This document shows positions 43,782 to 58,200 of a stretch of DNA of 64,000 nt, piece by piece. A program made the position numbers and the translations under genes. The DNA comes from Sclerotiophoma versabilis (Eukaryota > Ascomycota > Dothideomycetes > Pleosporales > Didymellaceae): contig JAAROD010000033.1 of NCBI GenBank assembly GCA_012274445.1, positions 372,001 through 436,000 on the forward strand, in the 5' to 3' direction. A model generated the notes under the pieces. The model was not told where the DNA came from. It saw only the letters and a list, made by a program, of their open reading frames with translations, and made no database searches. Numbering within the stretch: the first letter of the stretch is position 1; every line of letters starts with the position of its first letter.

Positions 43782-46700
43782 TCAATCCAACTCCTGTGCT
43801 GCGACCATGCCAGCGTAGATTCCGCCTTCTGCGACAAGTTCGTCATGTCGGCCCTGTTCTACTATCCTTCCTGCGTCGAAAACAAAAATCTTGTCGGCGT
43901 TTTGGACACTCGCAAGCCTGTGAGCTATCATTATAGTCGTTCGGCCTTTCGATGCAGCGGCGATCGTTCTTCGGATTTCTCTTTCGGTGTTCGCGTCAAG
44001 CTGAGATGTCGCTTCATCTAGCAAAAGTATCTCCGGGTCTCTGAGAAGAGCACGCGCAATAGCCAGCCTTTGTCGTTGACCGCCGGACAGCTTTGAGCCA
44101 TGGGCACCGACTTCAGTATTGTAACCCTCCGGTAGACTCATAATGAAGTCGTGAAGTTCGCACTTTTTCGCAACGGCCACAATGTCCTCGTCACCAATAT
44201 TGGCGCCAGGTCGCCTGCCGAGTCCAATATTGAATTTGACGCTACCAGGGAACAAATCAGGTTCTTGCTCAACTAAAGCCAGGCGAGCTCGATGGTTCTG
44301 CACAGGTTCGTTGCGTATGTCCTGCCCATCCAAATAAATTTCGCCCGCCGTAGGATCGAAGAATCTTTCGATGAGGTGGACAGTGCTTGACTTACCAGCA
44401 CCAGACCTTCCGACAAACGCTACGTATTCGCCATGTTTGATCTGGAAGGAAACGTTATTCAAAGCGGGAACACCTGGTCGAGTCTCGTAATGGAAGCTAA
44501 CACCGCGGAATTCAAGCTCTCCTCGCGCATCAAACGTTCCATAGTTAGCCGACGGTCCGGATAGCAAAGAGTCCTTGTTTACATTCGAACCATCAGACGA
44601 TATTTTTGAAGGTTTGTCGTCAGTGAGGATAGTAGGTCGCTCGTCGTGCAGCGCAAAGACACTTTGGGCAGCTGTTTTGGCTCGAGTAACTTCGGGTGCC
44701 AAACTAAACAGCTGGCCAGCGGCCTGGGCGGAGAAAAGTAATGCAGGCAGGACAATGAAGAAATCCTTTTGTCTGTAATTGCCGTTACGCACTTGCTTGG
44801 ACCCCCACCAGTATGCGAGAGAGTATACATAGTAGGTCACCGACAGCGAGAACGCAAGTAGGACGTTGCCAAACAAGGCAAATCTCAAATGCTCCTCATA
44901 CGGCCCGCTAATAGCATTCCGGTACGCGTTAAGGAAGTGATCCTCGAGGCCAAAGGCTGCAACGATCTGCATGGAAGCGGTTGCCTCAGAAGCCAGGGTT
45001 GCAGCATCATTGTAAGCGTTCTGGTGTTTCTCTTCCGCCAGAGCCAGGATGCGAAGACGCACAAATCCAGCAAAAATCATAATGGGAACAGCAGCAAGGA
45101 GAACGATAGCAATCTTCCATGCTACAACATGGGCCAGAATCGTCCCTCCAACCACTGAAGTTGTGATCGAGAAGATCGTCCCCAAGATTACGCCCGAAAG
45201 CCCACTGAGAGAACCGCTATCCATGTTTAGTTTTGACATCAGCGCGTGATGTGAGTGCCCAGGTTTTGAGAACCAGGAGATGTCTTGCTTCAGTATCGTG
45301 CGGAACGAAATATCGCGTACTCGGAGGACGAGGTTCTCCGACACTAGGCCAAAAGCCGCACCGCCAGCTCCGTGAGAAACCAGTGCTACCAATGACAGAA
45401 GGAAGAATAACAGACAGAAGAAGGAGATTCTCAAAGTCAAATCGCGTGTCTTGGAGGTATCATTGAGAAGCTCCACCAGGTTGCCGAAAATAAAGGCTTC
45501 TCCGATAGTAACGCCTCCGCTCATGATCGATGCAGCCAGGCCCAGAGCGATTGCTGGTACCTCGTGACGACTTAGGGCTAGACATCTGCTTACGAGCTCG
45601 AAAGCACTCTTGTTCGCTTTCTCCGCTGGAATCGTAGTAGTCTCGGATGACGAATCGCTGGTGAATGTGCCAGCATGGTTCTGTTCTTTTTGTGAAACCT
45701 GTGGACTCGAGTAGACAGAAGAAGCAACAGAAGAAGCAACAGAGGACTGCCCTTTTTTCTCAAATTGCTGAGCTTGGATGAGTTCAGCGTAGATGCCGTT
45801 CGCTTTGATAAGATTCTCATGTCGGCCATCCTCAGCTACAACACCGTCCTTTAACACTACGATACGGTCGGCATCTCTGACAGTGGCGAGCCTATGCGCA
45901 ATGATGATTGTTGTTCGACCTGCCGTCGCTGAAGAACGTCTCAGATTCTCCAAAACAATCGCCTCACTTGTTGCGTCCATTGCACTAGTGAACTCATCAA
46001 GAAGCAACACTGAAGGACGGCCCACCAGCGCTCTGGCCAATGTGATGCGCTGTTTCTGCCCCCCAGAAAGCTGTGAATGGGGGCCTGAGCCAATCTTTGT
46101 GTGCATGCCGTTGGGGAGGCGATCCAGGAACTCGCAATGGGCCTCCTTGGCTGCAGCTACGCACCTGGCAAAAGCTTCATCCTCCGAAATCTCTTCTTCC
46201 TGCGGCAGTCCATGCTTTATGTTTTCGTAGATGGTACCAGTGAAGAGAATCGGGTTTTGTGTAACAAGAGCTATATGTGATCGTAGACTGCGAAGGTTGA
46301 ATGACTTGATGTCATCGCCGCCAATGAGGACCTTGCCAAACGTTGGGTCATAAAGTCGCAGCAATAAAGAAGTGATTGTAGACTTTCCTGACCCAGAAGG
46401 GCCTACAAGTCCCGTAACCTTCCCTGGCGCAATGACCAACTCAACCGCGTCCAAAATCTTGACCGTTGCCCTGGCTGGATAGACAAATGAGACTGCGGAG
46501 AATTTGATGTCCTTTGCGAAGTGAGAGGTAGTAGCCTGTTGTCCTTCGACATTGTAGACATCAATGTCTGAAGATGGATGGTCAAGGATTTCGTGGACAG
46601 CCTGTCCCGCAGCTGCTGCCATTGCAAACGTCTGAATGAATGGCCCAAACCTCCCCACAACAAAGGATGCATCCAAGATGAGGAATACGACAGCGTATAT

Positions 46701-47848
46701 GGTTCCAGCCTCAGCACTGCCATCGCGAAGACGGTCGCCGTACCAGAAAGCTAATGCATTCGCTGCATATGCGACAAAGTAGACAGCCCCAAGCATGATA
46801 GCTCCAGCTATGCTCTTCTTGATACCAGCTCGCAATGCAGCTCGTAGATGATGGATATGTTCCCCACTCAGTTGCTCTTGGAGCCCAAAGGCCTGCACAA
46901 TCTGTACCGCTCGAATAGCGCTTTCAGCTAGAGAGGCAGCCTTCTCTGTGTAGGTTGAGGCTTGCTTGGTGAACCTAGCAACGTATTTTGTACCAAAAAT
47001 GACAACGCAGGCCATTGAAGGGATGACTGTGACGAACCTTTGAGCAATGTCAGTACCTTTGCCCCATTTAAACCCGTGTCTTGAGCATTACGGACTTGGA
47101 AGGTTACTTACATGACGCCCGTGAGCCTAGCATTGAGTGTGAAGCCAACGAAGAATGCGGCAACGAAGTATGAGATCGAGGCCAAGAATAAGCCCACTTT
47201 TTCAGAAGTACCGAGTTGAATGGTTTGAGTCTTTTCAGTGAGAATGCTCGTCATATCGGGCGAAGCTGTGTCGAAGTAGGCCATATCCATACCAAGTGCG
47301 CGGTGCAAGAGCTGCTCTCGTGTTTTGCGCGACACCCGTTCACCAATTACCGCCCACGCAACCGCCCAACCCCAGGTAACGATGAAGTAACCCGCTGCGA
47401 CTATCATGAGATAGCCCAGCAGTGTTCGGAGTTCATCTTCAGGTGGAGGAAAGTTGTTGATGATTCTGCCGAGGATGACGCCTATGAAAGGGATCGGCAG
47501 GCCCGCGAGGATTGCCAAAACCACTCCCAACACAAGTATAACTCTTGAACCAAAGTCATCCAATGGCCGATAGAGCGCAAAATATGAGGTTTTGAAGGGG
47601 TTCAATCCTAGTATCTGACGAATGAATTTGTGACGTATCGCGGTAATGTCCACCCATGCCTCCGGTTGAACTGTTCCCAATGACGGTTCGGCATGCCTAT
47701 CCCATTGTATACTGCGGCGTACGGAGGCTCGGCCATCAATGTTGAAGTCATCAGAGTCGGATTCGCTGAGAAGAGGAGTGGCAGCTTCGTCTTCATTCGT
47801 AGATGTTGGTCTGTAAAAAACGTGGGAGCTTTTTCGGGAATGAGACAT
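43782..47848 (-). CDS. Full-size ABCB (MDR/P-glycoprotein type) ABC transporter
   Basis: The model is join(47112..47848, 43782..47037), 1330 aa, with one 74-bp intron. Two halves of six transmembrane helices plus a nucleotide-binding domain are seen. NBD1 has Walker A GPSGSGKST, signature LSGGQKQR and Walker B VLLLDEFTSAMD. NBD2 has GRSGAGKSS, LSGGQRQR and ILLLDEATSQLD. Both catalytic Glu residues and both H-loop His (IIAHRLATV and MIAHRLASV) are present, so both sites look active. An acidic N-terminal tail (LLSESDSDDFN) and a Ser-rich linker separate the halves. It sits between sidA and the NRPS and is divergent from the NRPS, so it may move siderophore or a precursor; that role is inferred from position. 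The start at 47848 (MSHSRKSSHV) was preferred over 47941. Confidence 0.92.
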
Positions 47849-48221
47849 GTTTAATAGCTGTTCATTGGCGCTGTTAAATGAGTGACGGGCATCCAGGCGC
47901 CAGGTGTTACAAGCGGGTTGCCATATAGATGATTGAATCAAATGCCAAATGTTGAGAGGGATCTCGCGATTGAATCATCAACGGCAAGAGCTCATGACTT
48001 GCCAGTCCGTGCGTCGTACCTGACTAATCTTGTCACGCAGCTTTCGCAACAGAAACAAGCATTGCGAGCAAAGGACCCTGAGAAGTCTTCGAGCCTCTTT
48101 CTATCTACGGAGTATCCCCGTACCCTGTGGCCTACTGTGAGATTTCCAGAGTGGGTGCAGGAGGAAGTCATCAGTCTGAATCACGCGAGTCCACCAGTAT
48201 TGGAACTCGATCACATTAAAG

Positions 48222-48230
48222 TTATCAGAT
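48222..48230 (-). promoter_or_regulatory. SreA-type GATA element ATCTGATAA (copy 1)
   Basis: TTATCAGAT on the plus strand is an exact match. It lies about 375 bp upstream of the transporter start and about 1.0 kb upstream of the NRPS start. Confidence 0.75.
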
Positions 48231-48262
48231 CCTGCACAGCGGGCCGATTGTGCATGCGTACA

Positions 48263-48271
48263 TTATCAGAT
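48263..48271 (-). promoter_or_regulatory. SreA-type GATA element ATCTGATAA (copy 2)
   Basis: This exact match in the same orientation starts 41 bp from copy 1. A close pair of sites is typical of GATA-repressor targets. Confidence 0.75.
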
Positions 48272-48675
48272 GCAAAGATTTATGGGCGAACGGCGGGTGA
48301 CTCGGCATGTCTTCTAGATTCGTATCCTCCTCCTCAGGCGCAAGCTTCCTCTCCTCACCCCCAAAGAGGCTTGCTCCGAGACCGGTTCAACCCCCGGCTT
48401 TTGCAACAAACACCCGCGACGCGTCTGCAGCGTGACAAACAGATTTTGTGGTGTGGGGCGACAGGATAATGCATTGGAAGAGAAGGGAAAGCCGCCGGCA
48501 CATCATTGGAGGCTTGCCCGTCCACCTGCCATTCCGCCCACCACCTTGAGCGCGGACTAACGAAACCGTTGTGGATCTGTCGCGTCCCGTCGCGCTGTCC
48601 TTCCTCGATTTTTCATCGCTAGATCGCTTCCTTCGCCTCATCTGCGTGCTGCCTGTCGTTCCTGATGATCCCGAC

Positions 48676-48684
48676 TTATCAGAT
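48676..48684 (-). promoter_or_regulatory. SreA-type GATA element ATCTGATAA (copy 3)
   Basis: This exact match lies about 565 bp upstream of the NRPS start codon. Confidence 0.75.
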
Positions 48685-49248
48685 CCGTAAATCCATCAAG
48701 ATGTATGACGCCGCTAAGCTCACTCACCACCGATACACGATCTACGCCACGGCGGATATAGCGCTGAAGTTCGAACGAATCTTCAAATCATATTGCAAGT
48801 CAGGCGGCTTGCTTTTGCGACTTGGACCCCACTTGCCCGACGCTGCCCGATGCAACGCTTCCCGGCCTCTGCTGTTCTCCTTCTATGGGCACATCGGCTG
48901 TTCGTGCATACCCAGCGAACTGCACGGCCCGTAGACAAGCTTCGACGCGCTATCACAAGGTGACACTCTCGCGATTTCACGTGCGCTACAGCATCACATA
49001 CATTCGACAGAAAGTACTGCAATACGTCTGACCAATCAGTGGCCTGCAGTTTCTCATCACGATTTCTTACCTGCTGGGGCCATTATTTACAAATCAACAG
49101 TGACAGGCGAAAGAGACGTCATCCTACCATCCCCTCACTATCCAGAATTTGTTTGCCATTTGGTTGTGGGGAAGGGAATTCTGCTTTCAAACTTGAGCAC
49201 ACTGATTGTTGGTCCAACTCAAAGCTTACTTAAAACTGGCCCCTCAAA

Positions 49249-52200
49249 ATGGTTCAGCACCACAAACAAAGGTTGTCCATATTGAATGAGACTCCAGCAC
49301 CCTTCGACGGCCCAGAATTACTACACGAGCTAGTGCCTCAATCTTCGGATGCATCTGCGATTGATTTCCTGGAACATGGGGTCAAGAGACGGAAATTTTC
49401 GTATCAACGATTGCACGCACTGAGCGACATTTTGGCGCAACGGATCATCGAGCTCACAGCGACGCTGGAAAATGCCTCTACTGTTATTCCGATCCTGCTG
49501 CCACAATGTCCAGAGCTATACGTTGTGTTGCTGGCGATCTTGAAGGCAGGCAAAGCTTTCTGTCCCCTGAACCTCGATATCCCGGACGAACGGTTAAGAT
49601 TTATACTCTCCGACATCTCTGCGGACCTACTCATAACGACTACTCCATGTTCAGACCAGTTGCGCTCGATCCACGAAGTGCGAACGATATGCGTGGACCA
49701 GGAGTTGATGAAAGACAACGAAACGAACACCCTGGCTTTACCACATGTCGACAGCAAGGATTTGGCGTACGTTCTGTACACTAGTGGCTCTACCGGTTTG
49801 CCCAAGGCTGTGAGCGTATCTCACCGCGCTGTTACTCAAAGTCTCTTGGCTCACAACAACCATATCCCGGACTTTGCGCGCTTCCTCCAGTTTGCCGCTC
49901 CTACATTCGATGTTTCAATATTCGAGGTCTTCTTTCCATGGTTCAGAGGGCGGACATTGGTTGGTTGTCTCCGTGAGCGGATGCTCGAAGATCTCCCAGG
50001 CACAATCGAAACACTTGAAGTAGATGCTGCTGAGCTTACGCCTACGGTTATCGGAAATCTTCTGCAAGGCCGATCGAGCGTGCCTAGCTTGAGGTTGCTA
50101 CTCACTATCGGCGAAATGCTTACGCAGCATGTTGTTTCCGAATATGGCGGTAGTGCTACTCGGGAAGCAATCCTTTGGGCCATGTACGGTCCCACGGAGG
50201 CTGCAATACACTGCACGTTGCAGGCTCAATTTAGTGCTTCCTCTTCAGTTAGCAATATTGGATATCCTCTAGGTACAGTTTCGACCTTCATCCTCGCCCC
50301 ATCTGAGAGTACAGCGGGGAAAAGCAACGTCACAATCTTACCGTGGGGCGAAGAAGGTGAACTTGCCCTTGGAGGGTTGCAAATTGCGGAAGAATACCTC
50401 AATAGGCCCGAACTTACAGCTGCAGCCTTTATCAATGACCGTAAGTATGGTCGATTATACCGCACTGGAGATCGTGCAAGATTCCGCAACAATGGTACGA
50501 TCGAATGCCTTGGTCGCATTGTCGCAGGTCAGGTGAAGCTGAGAGGCCAGCGAGTTGAGCTTGGCGAAATAGAGTCTGTCATCATGAAGGTCGAAGGGTG
50601 TCGTGCGGCGGTTGCTATGATCATCAACAATACCATGGTGGCTTTTTGCGCGACTGCTTCGCGCACAGTATCGCACACAGAGGTGCTCCGGGTTTGCAAG
50701 AGATGGCTACCGACTTTCATGATACCATCGGACGTACTCGTAGTACCGAACATGCCTCAACTTCCTTCTGGGAAGATTGACAAGCGAGCCCTAGAGACAA
50801 CATATTCGAAGTCGCTCCAGCGACATGACCGCCCTGGCTTCGACTTGCCACCTAACGATCATCCCGCACTTGATATCCTACGTCTGACTCAGGATTGCCT
50901 AGGGCGAGAGCTTTCGTTGGACTCGAATCTTGCTACGGCTGGACTGGACTCGCTAAGTGCGATTCGCGTTGCATCAAAGCTTCGAGCAGAAGGTTACGAT
51001 GTCAGTGCAGTAGACGTCCTGGCTTCGCAAACCTCGTACGACCTTATTACAGCCTGCAAAACTACTCTCACGCCTAATGGGCATTCGCACTCAGCCGGTC
51101 AACTATCAATTCATGACATCAATTCTATGAATCCGGACTTGGCGTCCATAGAATCGCACATTGATTCGATTTTTCCATGCACACCTTTGCAAGAGGCAAT
51201 GCTCGCGGAGACAATGTCCAGACCAAGTGCTTACTGCAATTGGATCGAGCTAGAGCTCACTGTGACGCGCACGTACGACGAGATCTTCGCAGCCATAGCG
51301 CATCTCGCTAGAGAGAACAGCATCCTACGTTCAGGCTTTTGCCCTTCTACACATCATACTGGGAGTTTTGCACAGATTACATGGAAGGAGTTGGAACCAA
51401 CACAAGTCAAGAAGGTTTCCAGGTTCCAGAGATCCTTCGCATTGGACAATGCACAAGTCTTGCTACGACCGTTTCAAGTCAGCATACAGGATAACCCAGA
51501 TCGACAACGCATACTGGTGCAACTACATCACGCACTATACGATGGTTGGTCATTCGATCTACTATTGATCGATCTTGATAAGCTTTTGCGAGGGCTGGGA
51601 CCGACAACACGACCCCAATTTCAAGATGTTAGTCGATATTACATTCAACGACTGCAGTCACCCGCATCAAAAGATGACATGAGATACTGGGGGGATCTGC
51701 TCCGCGATTATATACCTACAACCTTAGTCAACTACAATGGTGAGACAAAGAATGGGGCAGGTCTACAGTCGTACCGAGGATGCTCTTTAGTCGATCTCAA
51801 ACATCTATCTGAACGAGCTCGTGATCTTGCTGTCAACCCCCAAGTCTTTTTCCAAGCAGCCATTGGCTACATCCTGTCGCTTTACACCGGGTCACCAGAC
51901 GTAGTATTTGGCAACGTCACATCCGGAAGAACAGTGCCTGTCACTGGCATAGAGGATGTTATGGGTCTGTGCATAGCCTCATTACCATGTCGTCTGGATT
52001 TTGAGGCCTTGTCTACAGCGCACGAGGCCTTAGAAAAGGTCCAATGTCTGAACCGCGAGGGCTTGCGCCACTGCGCGCTACCATTACGAGATATAGCAAG
52101 AGCAGCCAACGTCCAACCTGGTACACGGCTATTTGACATACTTTTCGTATGGCAGCAATCTTTGAGTTCCGACAACAGCTCTTCACTAGCTGCAAAGATC

Positions 52201-55200
52201 ATTGACAGCGCTGACGATCTTGAGTTCAAGCTCACGCTCGAGTTCGAACCATGCGGCGACTCCATCTCTTTCCGCGCCACTTTCGATCCGTCCATCATGC
52301 CAGAAGCGCAAGTCGCATATCTCTCACGACAGATCGATGAAGTTGTCACAAAGTTCTTGGACAACACCAACTGTTCAATAGCCGACGTTGGAGGCTGCTT
52401 CACTAATTCAAGTCTTTCAGTCGCCAATCCCGAATATTGCCACAGTCGCGACAATGTCAGCCTTTCAAACGCAGTTGAGACACGGGCAATCACCTCCCCG
52501 GATAACGAAGCTGTCATATTCGGTCATGTCTCCGATGGCGCCATGAAAGTCAAGGACACAATCACGTACTCGGGCTTGAATAGTCGAGCCAATCAGCTCG
52601 CTCACCTTCTCGCGGAGCATGGCGTTGGTCAAGACCATCTGGTTTGCATTATGATGGAAAAGTCTGTGGATCTCTATGTTGCCATTCTTGCCGTGTTGAA
52701 GCTTGGATCCGGATATTTGCCACTTGTTCCTGACACTCCTGTCGAAAGAGTTGGTGCGATACTCAGGGACGCTGAGGTCGCACTCTGCATAAGCGATTCG
52801 CTGAGTCTACAGCCGCTTCGCAGAAGTTTCTCAGGAACCATCATCGACCTCGGCTCAACAGATCTGTCCACATACCCCAAGGATAATCTCAACACACGTT
52901 ATAATGGTTCGCACATAGCTTACGCTGTATTCACGAGTGGAAGCACGGGGACACCAAAAGGCGTTCTTGTTACGCAGAGGAATTTGATGAGCAATCTGGA
53001 ATTCCTCTCTAGCTTGTATCCAGCATCTCCTGAATCGAGGGTGCTGCAATCGTGCTCGCAAGCTTTCGATGTATCCGTCTTCGAAATCTTCTATGCCTGG
53101 CATGTGGGCATGTCTCTCTGTACGGCGACGAAAGAAGACCTATTCCGCGATTTCGAGACTTCAATCAATAACCTTGGTGCTACACACCTCAGCCTTACAC
53201 CCACTGTAGCAGCTCTTGTTAATCCAGACAATGTACCCAAGGTCAAGTTCCTCGTAACTGCAGGGGAGGCATTGACCGAGCACGTTCGGCGACAGTGGTC
53301 AGGTCGCGGCTTGTACCAAGGTAAGCAATGTGATCCTTTGCAAGAATTAGGTTAATCCAAGTATAGGCTATGGTCCGTCGGAGACGACAAACATTTGCAC
53401 GGTGCGACCTTCAGTGACCTCTAAAGACCTAATCAACAACATTGGACAACCTTTCAATAACACATCTGCGTTTGTACTGGACCCAAATAGCGATACCATC
53501 CTTCCCCGCGGAGCTGTTGGAGAACTTTGTTTTGGTGGAGAGCAAGTGTTTCGAGGCTACCTTAATCGACCGGAGCTTAATGCTACAAAGCTCATTGACA
53601 TTGCACCTTATGGCAGGATATATCGGTCTGGAGACATGGGGAGACTTCTTCCAGACGACTGCATCCTTTCAAGTGGCCGCTCCGACGATCAAGTCAAGAT
53701 ACGTGGTCAGCGAGTCGAGCTTGGTGAGATCACATCGATTGTCTTGGACGACAACGACGTCGCCGATTGTGTAACTCTCCTCCTCTCAGCCGAGAATGGC
53801 GTCAAAAGCCTGGTAACGTTCTGGGTTCACAAGGACTGCGAGAACGAGCGCTTCAAGAAAATGGATGCCAAACCTATTAGGCCCGCCATTATACGGATCT
53901 TTGAATCCCTCTCAAGGCAACTGCCTGTATACATGGTGCCATCTTTCCTTATCCCTATAAGCAAGATTCCCATGACCGCGCAAGCCAAGATCGACAAGCG
54001 ACTGCTGCAAGCAATCTTCAATGACCTCGAAGACAACGAACTCACACAATCGGCTCCTGCACAAATAGCTGATGGTGAGACCCATAGCGACGTCAATGGT
54101 ACGGCAACTCCTTTATCGGATTGGGAGAAGAACGTCGCGAGCACCCTCGCGCATGTACTCGAGATCAGTATCGAAGGGATCCTGCGAACATCGTCCTTCT
54201 TCAACTTAGGCCTGGACTCCCTATCAGCCATTCGATTCTGCCACAGCCTCAGACAATCTGGTATTGCCGATTTTACGGTGGCAGAAGTGCTCACGAACCC
54301 AACTATTTCATACTTGAACGCAATACGCGTGGACCAGTCGAAACCATTCAACACTCCGTTGAAGAAGCTTCAGCAAGCCTTCACAGAAGAACAGAGGTCT
54401 TCGATCCGTTCGACGTTTCAAACTTCAGGCCTCGAAGTGGAAAAGATCGCTCCCTGCACCCCCTTGCAGGAAGCTATGCTGGCAAGTAGTGCTTCGTATG
54501 GGGCTGCTTACAGTAATACTATGATCTTCGATATTAAAGGCGATATCGCTCGCCTCCAAGCATGCTGGAAGCTTATGCAGAACCGTCATGAGATCCTGCG
54601 AACCTCGTTCGTATGGTCAGATCACTCCAAATTCGCCTACGCACAGGTCGTTTTAAGGAGTCCAGAGCTCCAATGGGGTCAGTTGGACACGCTCCAGGAT
54701 GTTCAGTCTCGAATGGATAGAATCGTTCGGGATCTACTTGCGTCTCACAGGCCACCTCTTTACCTCGCAATTCATATGACAGACTCAACGACAAAGCTCA
54801 TTTTCAGCTGCCATCATGCACTCTACGACGGCATTGCAATTGCCACCTTACTGGAGGAAATTCAACAGGTCTATTTACGCCATGAATTACCGTCTGTCAT
54901 CTCCTACGACCGATACTTGCAGCACATGATTTCTCAGGACCTGGCAGAGGCAGACAAGTTCTGGTCAAGCCGCTTCACAAACTTCGAGCCAACGTACTTT
55001 CCCAACCTAACTGGTACAATTCACAAGCGCCCTGGCGTTTTCAGATCAACCAGGCGAAATCTGCTGTTACCCTTGAGTGTGGTTCGTGCAGCATCTCAGC
55101 GTGCTTCTGCATCCGTGCTTTCGATGGTACAAGGTGCTTGGGCAAAGCTACTGCATTGCTACACAGGTGAGCATGACATATGCTTTGGCAATGTTGTCAG

Positions 55201-58200
55201 TGGTCGCACTCTTCCGGAAGATGGGCTGGACCAACTCGTAGCGCCGTGCTTCAACACCCTACCTGTCCGGGCCAACTTCGACTTCTCAAAGCCGAACTCA
55301 GATTTAGTCCTGCTCTTGCACAACTTCAATGTGGACTCGTTTGCACATCAACTGACAGCTCTCCGGCGTGTCCAAACCGCTGTTTTGAAAGATGGAGGTC
55401 GATTATTCGACACCTTGGTCATTCTTCAACAACCGAGTAAACCACTCGATGAAACTATCTGGACTCTCGAAGAGGACATGGGTGAGATGGATCTGCCTGT
55501 GGTGTGCGAAATCCATCAAGACGCGCAAGAGGACTCCCTGAAGCTGACCTTACATTACACGACTAGCTTGCTGTCCGACGAAGATGCTCAGATCGTAGCT
55601 CAAACGTTCGATAGCAGCCTATGGGCCCTCACCTATCATTTTGATGCCGCTGCTAACGATTTTATCGACATTCCTCAAAGCCTCAAGGCTGAGTCGAACA
55701 TGAGCTTTGAGCGATTATCGTCCGACTCTCATTTGCTACACAAAGCGTTCGAGCAGAACGCATTTTCCCTACAGTCCGATGCCAACGCCCTAGACTTTCT
55801 ACACGCAGACGGTCGGCGAACAATATGGTCATACCAGAAACTGAATTTAATAGCTAATCACGTCGCACATAGGCTGATAGATCACTTGATTGGGGTCGAA
55901 GACATCGTTCCTGTTCATATTTCGAAGTCTCCGATGTTCTATGCAAGTATCCTGGGCGTGCTGAAGGCCGGCGCCGCATTCGCACCAGTCCACCCCGACC
56001 TACCGGAAGCTCGTAAGGATATAATGTTCAAGGATCTGAATCCGAAGGTCGTACTGTGCACAGAGTTCGTACCGAAACTCGGGGAGCATACATCTACAAT
56101 CATCCTCAACGTTGCAGATCTTGAAAGACCACGCTGGAATGCCTGTGAGACGCCAAACATTGAAAACCTAACTGGATCAAGTTTGGCTTACTGCCTCTAC
56201 ACCAGCGGTTCTACTGGTGTTCCTAAAGCAGTCACTATGGAGCACCAGTCTCCGATTCAGACCATAGAAAGCTCCAGACTACTTGTTCCGTGGACACCAT
56301 CCTCAAGATTGTTGCAGTATGCGGCGGTTACTTTTGACATGTGCTACTACGACTGTTTCATGGCTTGGACACTCGGCTTTACTCTTTGCGCAGCAGAGCA
56401 ACACATCATGTTCGACAACCTGCCACACATCATCAAGTCGCTCGATGTGACTCTACTGGACCTCACGCCTTCTGTTGCAGCCTCATTGTCGCGAGCTCAA
56501 GTGCCTAGCGTGCAGTGGCTGTACTGTATTGGAGAGGCAATGTCACGAGATGTTGCTAGAGAATGGAGTGGCGCTTGCGTCAACTCCTACGGACCTACTG
56601 AAGCTGCATTCTGCACGACCATGTTTCCGGTGTCCCGAGATGTGAAAACATCGGTCATCGGTCAGCCCTATCCAAGCACTTCCTTTACTGTATTCTCATC
56701 TCAAGGCCAACGGTCGTTACCTTTACTCAGTGTCGGCGAACTATACATTGGAGGGGCACAGCTAGCAAGAGGTTACCTTGGTCGACCTGAGCTTACTAGC
56801 GAGCGCTTTGTGACTCGATACGACCAGAGGTTTTACAGGAGCGGTGACATGGTACGCATGCTCAGTGATGGCAATTTCGAATTCGTAGGCCGCGCGGATG
56901 ATCAGGTGAAGATCCGTGGGCTGAGAGTCGAGCTTGGTGAAATCAATCAGGTATTGCAAGATTGCGATTCGCACATCAGCTCTGTGGTCACGCAGATATT
57001 GAGGAAAGACTCGGGTTCCAAGGAACAGTTGATTTCTTTTCTCACAGTTGGCCGCAAATTGAACAGCAACGAGGAGACAGAGCTTCGAAAGAAAGCTATG
57101 CAAGCTGCGAAAGATCGACTGCCTGCGTACATGATGCCCCAATTTTGTATCTTTGTGGACAGCATACCCAAATCGATGGCTGGTAAGATTGACAAAAAAG
57201 CATTAGCAGAAATCTTCAAAGCTGCCACCACCACGAATTCCACATCAAATGGCATAGGCGACGACCATAAGTGGACCGATATTGAGCTAGACGTTCGCGA
57301 TGTGATAAGTCGACTCTCCAATACTCCCATTGACGAGGTCTTCCCCAGAACGTCGATTTATCAACTGGGACTCGATAGTATCAGTGCAGTCCAGGTCGCT
57401 TCCACGCTCCGGAAACTAGGCTATGAAGCCAGTGCTTCCGACGTCATGAGGTCCACCAGCTGTGTTGATCTGGCGGAACAAATTGAGAAACGAGTACCAA
57501 GGGCTGGACTACCAGTCGAGCCCTTCAATTTCAAAGCTTTTGACAAGAAGCACAGAGCTGCTGTTCTGGAGGGCTGCGGGCTCGATGACCAGCTTATCGA
57601 AAGCATTCGTCCATGTACACCCCTTCAGCAGGGCATGGTCTCCCAATTCATTGCCAAGGACGGATCTGTCTACTACAACTACCTTCGTCTGAAACTGCGG
57701 AGCTGCGACATAGATATGATAAAGCTGAAAAATGCTTGGAAGAAGACAATGATGCGCCATCCCATACTTCGAACTGGTTTTGCTCAAATCAAGGACGAGC
57801 AATACCCTTTTGCAATGATCCAGCATGCTGCAGAATTGGTCAGGTTACCATGGTCGCAAGGTTCTGATACTGACCCTCAGCTAGCTGCAGAGAGGTTGTG
57901 CCAGCTACAGCGCGAGGCGTTAATCCAGCTTCATCAGCCGATGTGGGATCTCCGAGTCACTGCCGACGACCGGGACCTCTTTCTCGACCTATCGATGTTC
58001 CATGCGCTGTTCGATGCGCATAGCCTACAATTGATCTTCGAAGATGTCGTTGCCGCATACAATGACAAGCTGTTGGAGGAGGTTTCTCCTCTCGATTCGA
58101 CGCTCAGCGAGCTTCTGCAGCTCACCGGAGCGCAAAGCGAGCAGACAAAGAAATACTGGTCTGACTTAGCGAAGTGGACAGCTCCATCCCGCTTCCCAAA

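Larger units (their letters stand above)
47849..49248. promoter_or_regulatory. Divergent promoter of ABC transporter and siderophore NRPS
   Basis: This 1.4-kb shared region holds three exact SreA-type GATA elements (48222, 48263, 48676). The 178-codon plus-strand ORF at 47933-48469 contains two of them and has no motif, so I do not call it a gene. Confidence 0.7.

Noticed and set aside
43471..43785. 104-codon minus-strand ORF with hydrophobic stretches after the ABC transporter
   Set aside because: It overlaps the transporter stop in another frame and has no splice link. It is probably 3'UTR.
47933..48469. 178-codon plus-strand ORF in the ABC/NRPS divergent promoter
   Set aside because: It has no motif and contains two of the GATA elements. 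It fits promoter sequence better than a gene.
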